This document shows positions 34,172 to 42,706 of a stretch of DNA of 64,000 bases, in pieces. The notes below the pieces were generated by a model that saw nothing but the letters and a program-made list of their open reading frames with translations, did not search any database and was not told the origin of the DNA. The translations under genes were made by a program, and so were the position numbers. The stretch lies in assembly GCA_022841375.1 (NCBI GenBank), contig JALHRQ010000008.1, positions 62,001 through 126,000 of the forward strand, in the 5' to 3' direction. Position 1 is the first letter of the stretch, and every line of letters begins with the position of its first letter. The DNA is from Burkholderiales bacterium. GTDB taxonomy: Bacteria; Pseudomonadota; Gammaproteobacteria; Burkholderiales; SG8-41.

Positions 34172-36424
34172 TTGTCTTTCAATAAAAACCAAGCTGTTGC
34201 CGGCGTAAGCAGCCTATCGGCCGGGAAAACGCTGCGCGTTTTGATGGGTGATCTTGCGGGCGGATTCACTGCCGCACTGATTGCCATTCCCCATGCGATG
34301 GGGCTGGGGCTGCTGGCCTTCGCCGCGCTCGGACCAGCCTGGGCGCCGGTGGGCGTGGTTGCCGGGCTGTTATCGGTTGTCGTCGGCAGCTTTGTATCGG
34401 GCGTGATTCCCGCCGGCACCTGCATGATGATGGGTACCCGGACTTCGGTGACGATGGTTTTTGCCGGCATTCTGTCGGCATTAGTCGCGCATCCACAATT
34501 GCAGACGCCCCAGGGTCCTGATGTGCCGCAAGTGCTTACGCTCGCGTTCATTGCGGTGTTCCTGTCCGGCCTTCTCCAGATGGGTTTTGGAGCGCTTCGG
34601 CTGGGGCGCGCCATCAAATTTGTACCGTACCCGGTCATTGCGGGGTTCATGAACGGCATTGCCATTTTGATGATCGTGTCGCAGATCGGACCGATGCTGG
34701 GCGTTGAAGCGAGCATGCCGCTGGGTGACCTGATTACGCATGCCGGGGTGATCCGGCCCGCCAGTCTGCTGGTCACGGTAGTGGTTATCGCGGTGATTTT
34801 TCTGGCGCCGCGGATGACCAAAGTCCCGGTCATGCTTTGCGGATTGCTCGCAGGCGTGCTTCTGCATTATCTGATTGCTGCCATGGCGCCCGATGCCGTC
34901 GGCGCGCTGGTCAGCGAGCTGCCGGCCACGTCATTTGCGCCGCGCGAACTGGTCTCGATGATGCATATTGCAGTGCGCGAGGATTTTTTAGACTGGCTGG
35001 CTTTTCTTCTACCGAGTGCGTTGTTGTTGGCGGCCGTGGCGGCACTGGATGGTTTGCTGGCAGCAGTGGTTATCGACCCGGTGACCCGAAGCCGTCATAA
35101 CAGCGATCGCTTGCTCAAGGGACAGGGCGCCGCCGCCGCGCTCGCCGCCGCATTCGGCGCCATACCACCGGCTGCCAGCACGCACACCCGGGCTGCGGGG
35201 TATCTCAGCGGGGGGCGGACCTCGCGCTGCTCACTGTTTCACGCCCTGTTCATGCTGCTGTCGCTGTTTGCGCTCAGCCCATTGATTGCGCGCGTGCCGG
35301 TGGCTGCGCTGGCCGGCGTCATCATTTATACCGCGCTGACGCTGGTTGACCGCTGGACGCGGGATCTCGTCCGGCGACTGGGTATGGAAGGCGCGGACCG
35401 TCGTGAAATCCTTCTGAACCTGGCGGTGGTGCTGGCCGTTACCCTGTCGATGCTGGTGTTGAACCTGATGGCGGCGTTTGCCGTCGGTATTGCAGCCGCG
35501 GTGTTTCTGCTGCTGATTAAATTGAGCGGTTCTCCGGTTCGCAGGATGCTCGACGGCACGGTCCGCGCTTCGCTGAAGATACGCAGCGGGGAAGAACGGG
35601 CGATGCTGCGTCCGCTGGGCCGACTAATCCGCATTTTCGAGCTTGAGGGCACCATTTTTTTTGGTACCGCCGATCACCTGCAGATGGAGGTTGAAAATCT
35701 GCCCGATGAAGTCCGCTATGTCGTTCTCGATTTTCGCCGCGTAACCGAGGTCGATGCCAGCGGCGCGCGGGCGCTGGAAACCATCTGCCTTACGGCAGCC
35801 CGCCGCAACATCCGGGTGCTGATGAGCCACCTGCAAGTTGATGCGGGCCAAGGGCGATATTTGCGGGCCATGGGCGTTGCTGCGGTTGTCGCTACTGAAT
35901 ACTGGTTTGCTGATCTCGACCGCGCGCTGGAGTGGACCGAGGATCAGTTGCTGGAGCGCGACCGCTTCGAAGATAGCCCTGAGCTCAACCCCCGAGACAT
36001 GGCGCTGCTTGCCGGACTTGATGAACATGAAATGATTACGCTGTGCTCGATGCTGCAGCGTCAGGAACTGGCGCATGGTGACGTGGTGTTCCGCGAAGGC
36101 GACGCCGGCGACAGGATTTATCTGATTGCGCGGGGATCGGTCAGTATCAAGTTGCAACTCACCGATCAGAACCGGGCGCGGCGGCTCGCAACTTTTGTGC
36201 CGGGCGTGTTTTTCGGAGAAATGGCAATGCTCGAGGGGGAACGTCGTTCAGCCGATGCTTTCGCCAAGGGCGAGAGCGTCGTGTTGTATACGCTGGGTGC
36301 GGAAGAAGTTGCACGGATTGTGCGCGAATATCCCCAGCTCGGTGTAAAGCTGTATCGGAATCTAGGCCGGGAGCTGGCGACACGGCTGCGCGTGACCAGC
36401 GGCGCGTTGCGCGCGCTGGAATAA
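34172..36424 (+). CDS. SulP-family anion transporter with STAS and cyclic-nucleotide-binding domains
   Basis: This is a 750-residue inner-membrane protein. Residues about 20-430 contain 10-12 hydrophobic helices with SulP features (IPHAMGLGLLAFAALGP, GFMNGIAILMI). A STAS domain follows (VVLDFRRVTEVDASGARALETI, about 520-545), then a cNMP-binding domain (VVFREGDAGDRIYLIARGSVSI, FFGEMAMLEGERRSADAFA, to the end). SulP proteins carry sulfate, bicarbonate or dicarboxylates. The start appears to be TTG at 34172 with AGGGTGAAG upstream. Substrate not determinable. Confidence 0.88.
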   Translation: MSFNKNQAVAGVSSLSAGKTLRVLMGDLAGGFTAALIAIPHAMGLGLLAFAALGPAWAPVGVVAGLLSVVVGSFVSGVIPAGTCMMMGTRTSVTMVFAGILSALVAHPQLQTPQGPDVPQVLTLAFIAVFLSGLLQMGFGALRLGRAIKFVPYPVIAGFMNGIAILMIVSQIGPMLGVEASMPLGDLITHAGVIRPASLLVTVVVIAVIFLAPRMTKVPVMLCGLLAGVLLHYLIAAMAPDAVGALVSELPATSFAPRELVSMMHIAVREDFLDWLAFLLPSALLLAAVAALDGLLAAVVIDPVTRSRHNSDRLLKGQGAAAALAAAFGAIPPAASTHTRAAGYLSGGRTSRCSLFHALFMLLSLFALSPLIARVPVAALAGVIIYTALTLVDRWTRDLVRRLGMEGADRREILLNLAVVLAVTLSMLVLNLMAAFAVGIAAAVFLLLIKLSGSPVRRMLDGTVRASLKIRSGEERAMLRPLGRLIRIFELEGTIFFGTADHLQMEVENLPDEVRYVVLDFRRVTEVDASGARALETICLTAARRNIRVLMSHLQVDAGQGRYLRAMGVAAVVATEYWFADLDRALEWTEDQLLERDRFEDSPELNPRDMALLAGLDEHEMITLCSMLQRQELAHGDVVFREGDAGDRIYLIARGSVSIKLQLTDQNRARRLATFVPGVFFGEMAMLEGERRSADAFAKGESVVLYTLGAEEVARIVREYPQLGVKLYRNLGRELATRLRVTSGALRALE

Positions 36425-36515
36425 ACCACGAACCGGCATCGTCGGGGGTGCGTACTGATGATGACGGGCGTAAAATCGTGCGGGTTCAATCTTACCCAAT
36501 CCGCTGAGGAAATTA

Positions 36516-37520
36516 ATGATGACCGCCTTCCCCAACCGCTGCGCTGTGGTACTTGCGGCCTGTGTCGCTTCCCTGCTGCCGGCTATCGCGTCCGCAGCCG
36601 CGGCCACCGAAGATCCCGCCAGATATCCCAGCAAGGCCATCCGATTCGTCGTGCCGTTTCCCCCGGGAGGCGGCAACGACACCATTGCGCGGCTTGTCGG
36701 CCAGCAGATGGCGGCATCGCTCGGCCAGCAGGTGGCCATCGATAACCGCCCCGGCGCCGCGGGTGCGCTGGGAGCGCAGATTGCCGCTGCCGCACCTGCC
36801 GATGGTTACACGATTTTCCTCGCTGGCGTCGGCAGCCATGGTCTCAATCCCAACCTGACGAAAAAGCCACTGTACGATCCGATCAAGGATTTTGATGCGA
36901 TCAGCCTGATCGCCTCGGCGCCGCTGCTGGTGGTGGTTCATCCGTCATTACCGGCAAAATCAGTGAAGGATCTGATCACGCTGGCCAAAGCCCGACCCGG
37001 TGCGATCAACTATGCCTCCAACGGCGCCGGCGGTTCTTCGCATATGGCCGTAGAATTATTTGACATGATGGCCGGTACCAAAATGACCCATATCCCGTAC
37101 AAGGGACTGGCCCCCGCCTTGACCGAATTGATGGCGGGTGAGGTGCAGGTAATGTTCTCCAGCGCAGTGGCGATGCTGCCCCAGGTGAAAGCGGGTCGGC
37201 TGCGCGCGATCGCGATGACTGGTGGCAAACGTTCGGCGGCGATTCCTGATGTGCCGACCGTGGCGGAGTCCGGCCTGAAGGGTTATGAAACCGGTTCCTG
37301 GTACGGCGTGGTGGCGCCGGCGGGCACACCCAAATACGCGATCGAAAAACTGTCTTCCGAAATCATCCGCATCACCAAGTCTCCCGCGATCACCAACAAG
37401 CTTGTCGAGGAAGCGGTCATTCCGGTAGGTAGTACGCCGGCGGAATTTACCGCATACATCAAGTCCGAGATCGCGCGTTGGGGCAAGGTCATCAAGCAGG
37501 CCGGTCTCAAGGTCGAATAA
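36516..37520 (+). CDS. TctC/Bug-family substrate-binding protein
   Basis: The 334-residue protein has a signal peptide (ending AAAATED), then YPSKAIRFVVPFPPGGGNDTIAR, VAIDNRPGAAGALGAQIAA and THIPYKGLAPALTELMAGEVQ. GAGGAAAT precedes the start. It is monocistronic, with a terminator about 37 bp after the stop. This is the fourth of its family in the window. Confidence 0.9.
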   Translation: MMTAFPNRCAVVLAACVASLLPAIASAAAATEDPARYPSKAIRFVVPFPPGGGNDTIARLVGQQMAASLGQQVAIDNRPGAAGALGAQIAAAAPADGYTIFLAGVGSHGLNPNLTKKPLYDPIKDFDAISLIASAPLLVVVHPSLPAKSVKDLITLAKARPGAINYASNGAGGSSHMAVELFDMMAGTKMTHIPYKGLAPALTELMAGEVQVMFSSAVAMLPQVKAGRLRAIAMTGGKRSAAIPDVPTVAESGLKGYETGSWYGVVAPAGTPKYAIEKLSSEIIRITKSPAITNKLVEEAVIPVGSTPAEFTAYIKSEIARWGKVIKQAGLKVE

Positions 37521-37557
37521 ACCGGTTAAAGGACGCGCTGCAACCTGCAACGAACGT

Positions 37558-37590
37558 AAAAAAGTGCACTGTGTATGAGCGCACTTTTTT
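37558..37590. terminator. Bidirectional intrinsic terminator
   Basis: AAAAAAGTGC (37558-37567) and GCACTTTTTT (37581-37590) form a perfect 10-bp stem flanked by T-runs on both strands. It serves the TctC gene and the convergent PEP-CTERM gene at 37618. Confidence 0.85.
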
Positions 37591-37617
37591 ATCAACGAGC
37601 GGGCTTCTGTCGAACGA

Positions 37618-38226
37618 TTATTGCTTGCGCCGTCGCCCCACCCATCCCAGCAGTCCCAGACCGGCAACCAGCATGCCGTAGGTGCCAGGTTCGGGTGCGG
37701 GGCTGGCAAAATTGACACCAACCGCAAAGTCATCCCAGTCACCCAAGTTGGCCAGTCCGGCGCTGTCGTTATAACCGAGCACAAAAGAATAATTGTTGCC
37801 CAGAACATTCATGTTCTGCCCAATCAGGCCGATTGAAGTGTTGGGGCTCCAGGGGCCGCCATTGGCCGCGGACGCGAGTGCCGGGCTGACGATTTCCCTG
37901 AAGCTGAAGGGCACAACGCCGAGCGCCGTTACGAGCAAGCTGATCGATGTCCCGATGGCATTGCTTTCAAACAGATTGGACCCGTTGGGCAGATGCAGGG
38001 AGTTGATGTAACCCGATTCCTGGCCGAGATAAGTGAACGTCGCAGTTCCAAGTTCCGAGGTGACCAGTTGACCAACCGGCACCGCACTGCCGACGGCAAA
38101 AGCGGGGAACCCTGCGACATCAAAGACCTCGGTGCGGTTTTCCGTCGCAGACGGTACGAACGATAGGCCGGCATTGGCAAAACCAGATGCGACCATCAGG
38201 ATGCTGGCAATCAGTGTGCGATTCAT
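37618..38226 (-). CDS. PEP-CTERM sorting-domain exported protein
   Basis: This 202-residue protein has a signal peptide (ILMVASGFANAGLSF). The C-terminal sorting tag begins APEPGTYGMLVAGLGLLGW and ends in basic RRRKQ, the recognised PEP-CTERM arrangement of a Pro-Glu-Pro motif, hydrophobic helix and basic end. An exosortase (EpsH-type) is expected to process the tag; none lies in the window. The mature part is low in cysteine and likely extracellular or in biofilm matrix. No further function is visible. Confidence 0.88.
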   Translation of the reverse strand: MNRTLIASILMVASGFANAGLSFVPSATENRTEVFDVAGFPAFAVGSAVPVGQLVTSELGTATFTYLGQESGYINSLHLPNGSNLFESNAIGTSISLLVTALGVVPFSFREIVSPALASAANGGPWSPNTSIGLIGQNMNVLGNNYSFVLGYNDSAGLANLGDWDDFAVGVNFASPAPEPGTYGMLVAGLGLLGWVGRRRKQ

Positions 38227-38471
38227 GAGTTATCCAAAATTAGTGGTTGCAAAGGTTTTTCGTCGGGTGTCTGACCAGAGCCGGATATTCCCTGCGCAGA
38301 GAATCTTTGTATGTGTGGCGCCGTACATAGCAATTTTTCCAGCCGGCTTATTATCGGACCGGGTTCAGCGTTGTAACGGTGCTGTAAACATGCAGGCGCT
38401 TGCCGCCACGCTATTCGAAAAACCGCCGTGGAATCCCCGGTTTCCATCGATCCTGCAACGGGAGAATGACC

Positions 38472-38963
38472 ATGAGCCAACCACAGCAATTTTCCTATCT
38501 GCCTTTGTCGGGTACTTTGGCGACTGAGACTTGCAGCACCAATGCCAGTACCCATTTCCAGGACCCGGCGACTTCCGCTCGCAGTGGCAATGCATCCCCT
38601 ACGCCGAGAATGCACTGCTACGAATTCAGCACACTGCTGCAAGCAAAACGCAGACAGTTGCTGGAAAAAGTGCGCGAGCAGATCGCTGATGTCGGTGGGA
38701 GGAAAGCCGCTACTTTAGCGTTGCAGGATCCGATGGGTGGCCCCTGCGTTGCAGATCATGAGATGGTGCTGGTGATACGACGCAGCCAGGAGCTGCGCGA
38801 GATCGAGGTGGCGCTCGACCGGATTGCTGATGGCAGTTATGGTCTGTGCGCTGACTGCGGCGGTGATATGGACCGTATGCTGCTCAAAGCTGAACCAACA
38901 GCTATCCGCTGCCCTTTGTGCCGGACGCGGGTGTTGCCCGGTTTGCTGATTAGCGAACAATGA
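38472..38963 (+). CDS. DksA/TraR-type zinc-finger protein
   Basis: The ATG at 38472 (CGGGAGAATG upstream) gives 163 residues. A coiled-coil segment (SQELREIEVALDRIADGSYG) leads into the C4 zinc finger CADCG...CPLC. The DksA-family coil-tip acidic residues are not obvious. The N-terminal 60 residues are disordered. It probably binds RNA polymerase through the secondary channel or acts as a smaller TraR-like regulator. A prenyltransferase-like gene starts 40 bp downstream. Confidence 0.75.
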   Translation: MSQPQQFSYLPLSGTLATETCSTNASTHFQDPATSARSGNASPTPRMHCYEFSTLLQAKRRQLLEKVREQIADVGGRKAATLALQDPMGGPCVADHEMVLVIRRSQELREIEVALDRIADGSYGLCADCGGDMDRMLLKAEPTAIRCPLCRTRVLPGLLISEQ

Positions 38964-39003
38964 ACAACTGCAAACCTGGTGTTCGGGGGCACTGAGGAGT
39001 TCG

Positions 39004-39618
39004 ATGGCAAGAAAATCCTTGCCGCGCCACGTCGGTTTTATACCCGACGGCAATCGTCGCTGGGCCAGCGATCATGGTCTGCCCAAAGGCGCGGGTTATG
39101 CCTACGGCATCAGTCCGGGGCTCCAGCTTTACGAGAAATGCCGGGATTGCGGGATCAGTGAAATCTCGATTTACGGATTTACCCAGGATAACACCCGCCG
39201 CCCTTCCATCCAGAAGCAGGCATTCAGTGACGCCTGTGTCGCATTCGGTCTTGATGTGGCAAGCCGGGGCGCCGCATTGCTGGTGGTCGGCGACGAGACC
39301 TCTGCCCAGTTTCCGTCTGCGCTGAAGCCGTTCCGGCAGCGCCAGGGCGAAGGCATGAAAGTGAATCTGCTTGTCAACTATGGCTGGGAATGGGATCTCG
39401 CCGGCCTGAAAAACGGTGGACTTCGTTCTGACGCCGTCTCGCGCCTCGATCTGATCGTGCGCTGGGGCGGCGGACGGCGCCTGAGTGGTTTTCTGCCGGT
39501 GCAGTCGGTATATGCGGATTTTTATGTTCGCGATGAATACTGGCCGGACTTTGACGCGCAGCATTTCGATCATGCGCTGGCATGGTTCAGCAAGCAGGAT
39601 CAGTCGCTCGGCGGTTAA
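39004..39618 (+). CDS. Cis-prenyltransferase (undecaprenyl-diphosphate synthase)-like protein
   Basis: This 204-residue protein is shorter than housekeeping UppS (about 240-250). The catalytic N-terminus reads HVGFIPDGNRRWA, keeping the essential Asp but with GNRRW in place of GNGRW. YGFTQDNTRRP replaces the usual FSxEN-RP. The C-terminal RWGGGRRLSGFLPVQSVYADFYV and WPDF match the diphosphate- and dimer-contact regions. It probably makes a short or different polyprenyl diphosphate, or is a specialised paralogue. The ordinary uppS is expected elsewhere in the genome. Confidence 0.82.
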   Translation: MARKSLPRHVGFIPDGNRRWASDHGLPKGAGYAYGISPGLQLYEKCRDCGISEISIYGFTQDNTRRPSIQKQAFSDACVAFGLDVASRGAALLVVGDETSAQFPSALKPFRQRQGEGMKVNLLVNYGWEWDLAGLKNGGLRSDAVSRLDLIVRWGGGRRLSGFLPVQSVYADFYVRDEYWPDFDAQHFDHALAWFSKQDQSLGG

Positions 39619-39665
39619 ACCGGCCATGTCCGGCTATGAAGTCGAGGAATACCCGGGAACGTTGC

Positions 39666-39956
39666 CTACTGCAGTGACGGGTCCGGCTCGTCGTCCCGGA
39701 TCGTGGCCAGCGCCATGGCCAGCACTTCAAGACCGTCGGCGACGCGGTCAGCCTGCATTTCAGTCAGGCCCTTGCTTTCCAGCAGATCAATATTTTCGTC
39801 CATCGGCAGCGCCCCGTGCAGCCGCTGGTAAGTGGATACCTGCAGTGCCAACAGCCGCGTTGCGGTTATCAGTGCGTCCTGCGACGCATCGTTTATCATT
39901 CTGTCCGTCAGCGTGGTCAGTTTGGCGAGGCGTCCATATCCGGTGAGGTCGAGCAT
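39666..39956 (-). CDS. Small helical protein, unknown
   Basis: The ATG at 39956 gives 96 residues, all helical in character (MLDLTGYGRLAKLTTLTDRM...). No family recognised. CCAGGAAC lies upstream as a ribosome-binding site. Its start codon overlaps the start of the opposing DUF1499 gene (the two share CATG). The gene ends 47 bp from the cis-prenyltransferase stop. Confidence 0.55.
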   Translation of the reverse strand: MLDLTGYGRLAKLTTLTDRMINDASQDALITATRLLALQVSTYQRLHGALPMDENIDLLESKGLTEMQADRVADGLEVLAMALATIRDDEPDPSLQ

Positions 39957-40467
39957 GGTGAGGTTCCTGGTGGTATGCGCGGCTTTGATCGTACTGCCGC
40001 AGGCGATAATGGCCAAGACTGTAGCTCCCGGAGCGGTTGCCGTCCATGATGCGGCGCGCACATCACCTGTTATGGAATCATTTTTCAAAAACCTGCAAAG
40101 ACCGGGCTCGCCGAATCACTGGCTGGCTGCGCCCGCAGACTATGCCGTCAAACCGGATGCCGTAGCGCCCCATTTTGCGGTGCCAGCCGCTGCATTGCAT
40201 GCAGCCGTGAAGACGGTCGTGCAGCAGACCGGGGGTGCCGCCGTCAACTCTGAAACCGCGGATGGCCTGCACATCGTGTTTACTTCGGCAGTCTTCGGTT
40301 TCAAGGATGATGTCCGCGTTCACATCATTGCGCTGTCGCCGCAGCAATCGACACTGGCCCTGTATTCGGCGTCCCGTGTGGGTTATTGGGACCTCGGCGC
40401 CAACCGGCGGCGGGTCGAAGACTGGCTTGCCCGGCTGCAGATGGTAATCTCCGCAGCCAAACCTTAA
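39955..40467 (+). CDS. DUF1499 family exported protein
   Basis: The ATG at 39955 gives 170 residues with a signal peptide (MVRFLVVCAALIVLPQAIMA). The DUF1499 core spans SNxW-like PGSPNHWLAAP through DGLHIVFTSAVFGFKDDVRVHI to the diagnostic YSASRVGYWDLGANRRRVEDW. Members are envelope-associated proteins of unknown function. GGTGAGGTCG serves as a ribosome-binding site. The next gene, ycaO, starts 76 bp downstream. Confidence 0.78.
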   Translation: MVRFLVVCAALIVLPQAIMAKTVAPGAVAVHDAARTSPVMESFFKNLQRPGSPNHWLAAPADYAVKPDAVAPHFAVPAAALHAAVKTVVQQTGGAAVNSETADGLHIVFTSAVFGFKDDVRVHIIALSPQQSTLALYSASRVGYWDLGANRRRVEDWLARLQMVISAAKP

Positions 40468-40543
40468 TTCAGGGTGCTGCCGCAGGCGCGGAGGGGCACC
40501 GGCAGGCACCACTACCGCGCCCTACATTACGACTGATTACCCC

Positions 40544-42265
40544 ATGCATACCGAAAGCTTCATTCCCGGCAAAGACGCCTCGCTCGAATCCACAATTGCC
40601 ACCATGCAGGCCAAACTGGCGGCCCGCGGTTTTCATCTCGATGAATCGTCCTGGCTCAATCCCGTGGAATCCATCTGGTCGGTCCATGTCCGCGACCGCG
40701 AATGCCCGATGCTGTTTGCCAACGGCAAGGGCGCGACCCGGCTCGCTGCCCGGGCCAGCGCGCTTGGTGAATTTTTTGAGCGACTCGGCACCCATTACTT
40801 CTGGACCCATTTTCACCTCGGCACCACCCGCGCCAACGCGCCGTTCGTACATTACCCGCAGGAGCGCTGGTTTGCGCCGACCGCTGACGGCCACTGGCCG
40901 AAAGAGTTGCTCAATCCCGAACTGCACGCGTTCTACAACCCGGACGGCGACATTGACAGCGAAGTGCTGGTCGATCTCAATTCCGGCAATGTCGATCGGG
41001 GGATCTGCGCGCTGCCCTATAAACGACTGCATGACGGCGCCGAGACCTGGATACCCGTCAACATCATCGGCAATCTTTATGTCAGCAATGGCATGGCCGC
41101 AGGCAACACGCCGCTGGAAGCGCGCGCCCAGGCGCTGTCGGAAATTTTCGAGCGCCATATCAAGTACCGCATCATTCGCGAAGGCCAGTGCCTGCCCGAA
41201 GTCCCGGAAGCCGTGATCGCGCGTTATCCCGGCATCGCCGCCGGCATCAAGGGGCTGCGCGAGGCCGGTTTCGGTATTCTGGTACGGGACGCATCGCTGG
41301 GCGGCCGTTACCCGGTGATGAACGTGACCATGCTGCACCCCGGGGACCAGGGCGTATTCGCCAGTTTCGGCGCACATCCTCGTTTCGAGATTGCGCTCGA
41401 GCGCGCGCTCACCGAACTGCTGCAGGGCCGTGCGCTGGATGCGCTGGCGGGGTTTCCAGAACCGGGTTTCGACATGGAGGAAATCACCCTCGCGTCCAAC
41501 CTCGAAATCCACTTCGTCGATTCCAGCGGCGTTATCAGCTGGAATTTCCTCGGCGACCAGCCCGACCACCCGTTTGTTGATTGGAACTTCAGTAACACCA
41601 CTGCCGAAGATTATGAATGGCTGTGCGATTGCATCAGGGCCGAAGGCCACGATATTTACATCGCTGATTTTGCCGAGCAGGGCGCCTACAGCTGTCGCAT
41701 CCTGGTGCCGGGCATGTCCGAAATCTATCCGGTCGAAGACCTCGCCTGGGAAAACAACAGCATCGGCAACCGCATTCGCCCGGCGCTGGTGAAACTGCCG
41801 GATCTGAGCGATGACGAATCCCGGGCGCTGCTCGACGACCTGCAGACCATGAACCTCAATGATGAGCGGCCGTTGTGGGAAATTCTCGGCCTTGCGGTGC
41901 CGATGGATACGGTGTGGAAGGAGTTGCGCATCGGCGAACTGAAAACGCTGCTGGCGCTGGCGATCGGCGACGACGAAGCCACGCGCGAAGGCTGCGACTG
42001 GATCCGTCATTTTCAGGAAATGAATCCTGCCCGCCATCTGGTTTACCGCTGTATCGAAAGCCTGCTCAATCTCGACGAAGTGGATAACTACCGGCGTTCG
42101 CTGACATTGCTCTACGGCGCAGAGACCGTCCGCCAGGCACAGGCGCTGCTCGACCGAAGCGAACGGTTCTTCGGGCTCGACACCCTTGGCGCCGACATGC
42201 AGGGCAGTGCCATGCATCAGACGCTGCTCAAGGCCTATGACAAACTGTTTGCCGCGGCAACATAA
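40544..42265 (+). CDS. ycaO: YcaO-family protein
   Basis: The 573-residue protein matches the long YcaO of E. coli (about 586). The YcaO core includes FANGKGATRLAARASALGEFFERL and AQALSEIFERHIKYRII, with the ATP-binding glutamates, and MAAGNTPLEARAQAL. A C-terminal TPR-like region (residues about 420-573) distinguishes YcaO from azoline-forming cyclodehydratases. E. coli YcaO has been linked to RimO-dependent methylthiolation of ribosomal protein S12. No RiPP precursor or partner is adjacent. yajD follows 20 bp downstream. Confidence 0.92.
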   Translation: MHTESFIPGKDASLESTIATMQAKLAARGFHLDESSWLNPVESIWSVHVRDRECPMLFANGKGATRLAARASALGEFFERLGTHYFWTHFHLGTTRANAPFVHYPQERWFAPTADGHWPKELLNPELHAFYNPDGDIDSEVLVDLNSGNVDRGICALPYKRLHDGAETWIPVNIIGNLYVSNGMAAGNTPLEARAQALSEIFERHIKYRIIREGQCLPEVPEAVIARYPGIAAGIKGLREAGFGILVRDASLGGRYPVMNVTMLHPGDQGVFASFGAHPRFEIALERALTELLQGRALDALAGFPEPGFDMEEITLASNLEIHFVDSSGVISWNFLGDQPDHPFVDWNFSNTTAEDYEWLCDCIRAEGHDIYIADFAEQGAYSCRILVPGMSEIYPVEDLAWENNSIGNRIRPALVKLPDLSDDESRALLDDLQTMNLNDERPLWEILGLAVPMDTVWKELRIGELKTLLALAIGDDEATREGCDWIRHFQEMNPARHLVYRCIESLLNLDEVDNYRRSLTLLYGAETVRQAQALLDRSERFFGLDTLGADMQGSAMHQTLLKAYDKLFAAAT

Positions 42266-42285
42266 AATTCGCGCGGGAGGGAGAC

Positions 42286-42675
42286 ATGGCTCAAAACAAT
42301 GACCGGCTCGACAAGGTGGTTCTCGACGCGCGCCGCGCGGCTGATAAACGCGACGCCGGCTATCGTGCGCAGGCGCTGAAGCTTTATCCGTGGGTGTGCG
42401 GGCGCTGCGCCCGCACCTTTACCCACGCCAATCTGCAACTGCTTGAAGTTCATCATAAAAACAGCGATCACAACGACAATCCGCCGGACGGCAGCAACTG
42501 GGAGCTGCTGTGCACCTATTGCCACGAGCACGAGCATTCCAAGATCAAGGACGGTGCGGGGCGTACGGTAGGGGTGGATGATTTGCCTGTGGCCACCTTC
42601 AATCCGTTTGCCGACCTGAAGGCCAGGCTGGACGCCAAGCTGCCGCTCAAAGACACGCCTGACACCGAGCGCTGA
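42286..42675 (+). CDS. yajD: HNH nuclease family protein YajD
   Basis: This 129-residue protein has the HNH fold with zinc-type cysteines CGRCARTF and CTYCHEHEHSKI, and the active strand LEVHHKNSDHNDNP. The pattern matches E. coli YajD. Biological role unknown. GGGAGGGAG precedes the ATG. It is the second gene of a probable ycaO-yajD-CadD transcript. Confidence 0.9.
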   Translation: MAQNNDRLDKVVLDARRAADKRDAGYRAQALKLYPWVCGRCARTFTHANLQLLEVHHKNSDHNDNPPDGSNWELLCTYCHEHEHSKIKDGAGRTVGVDDLPVATFNPFADLKARLDAKLPLKDTPDTER

Positions 42676-42706
42676 TGCGCGGCGCAGCCCCATCGCAGGA
42701 ATTCGC

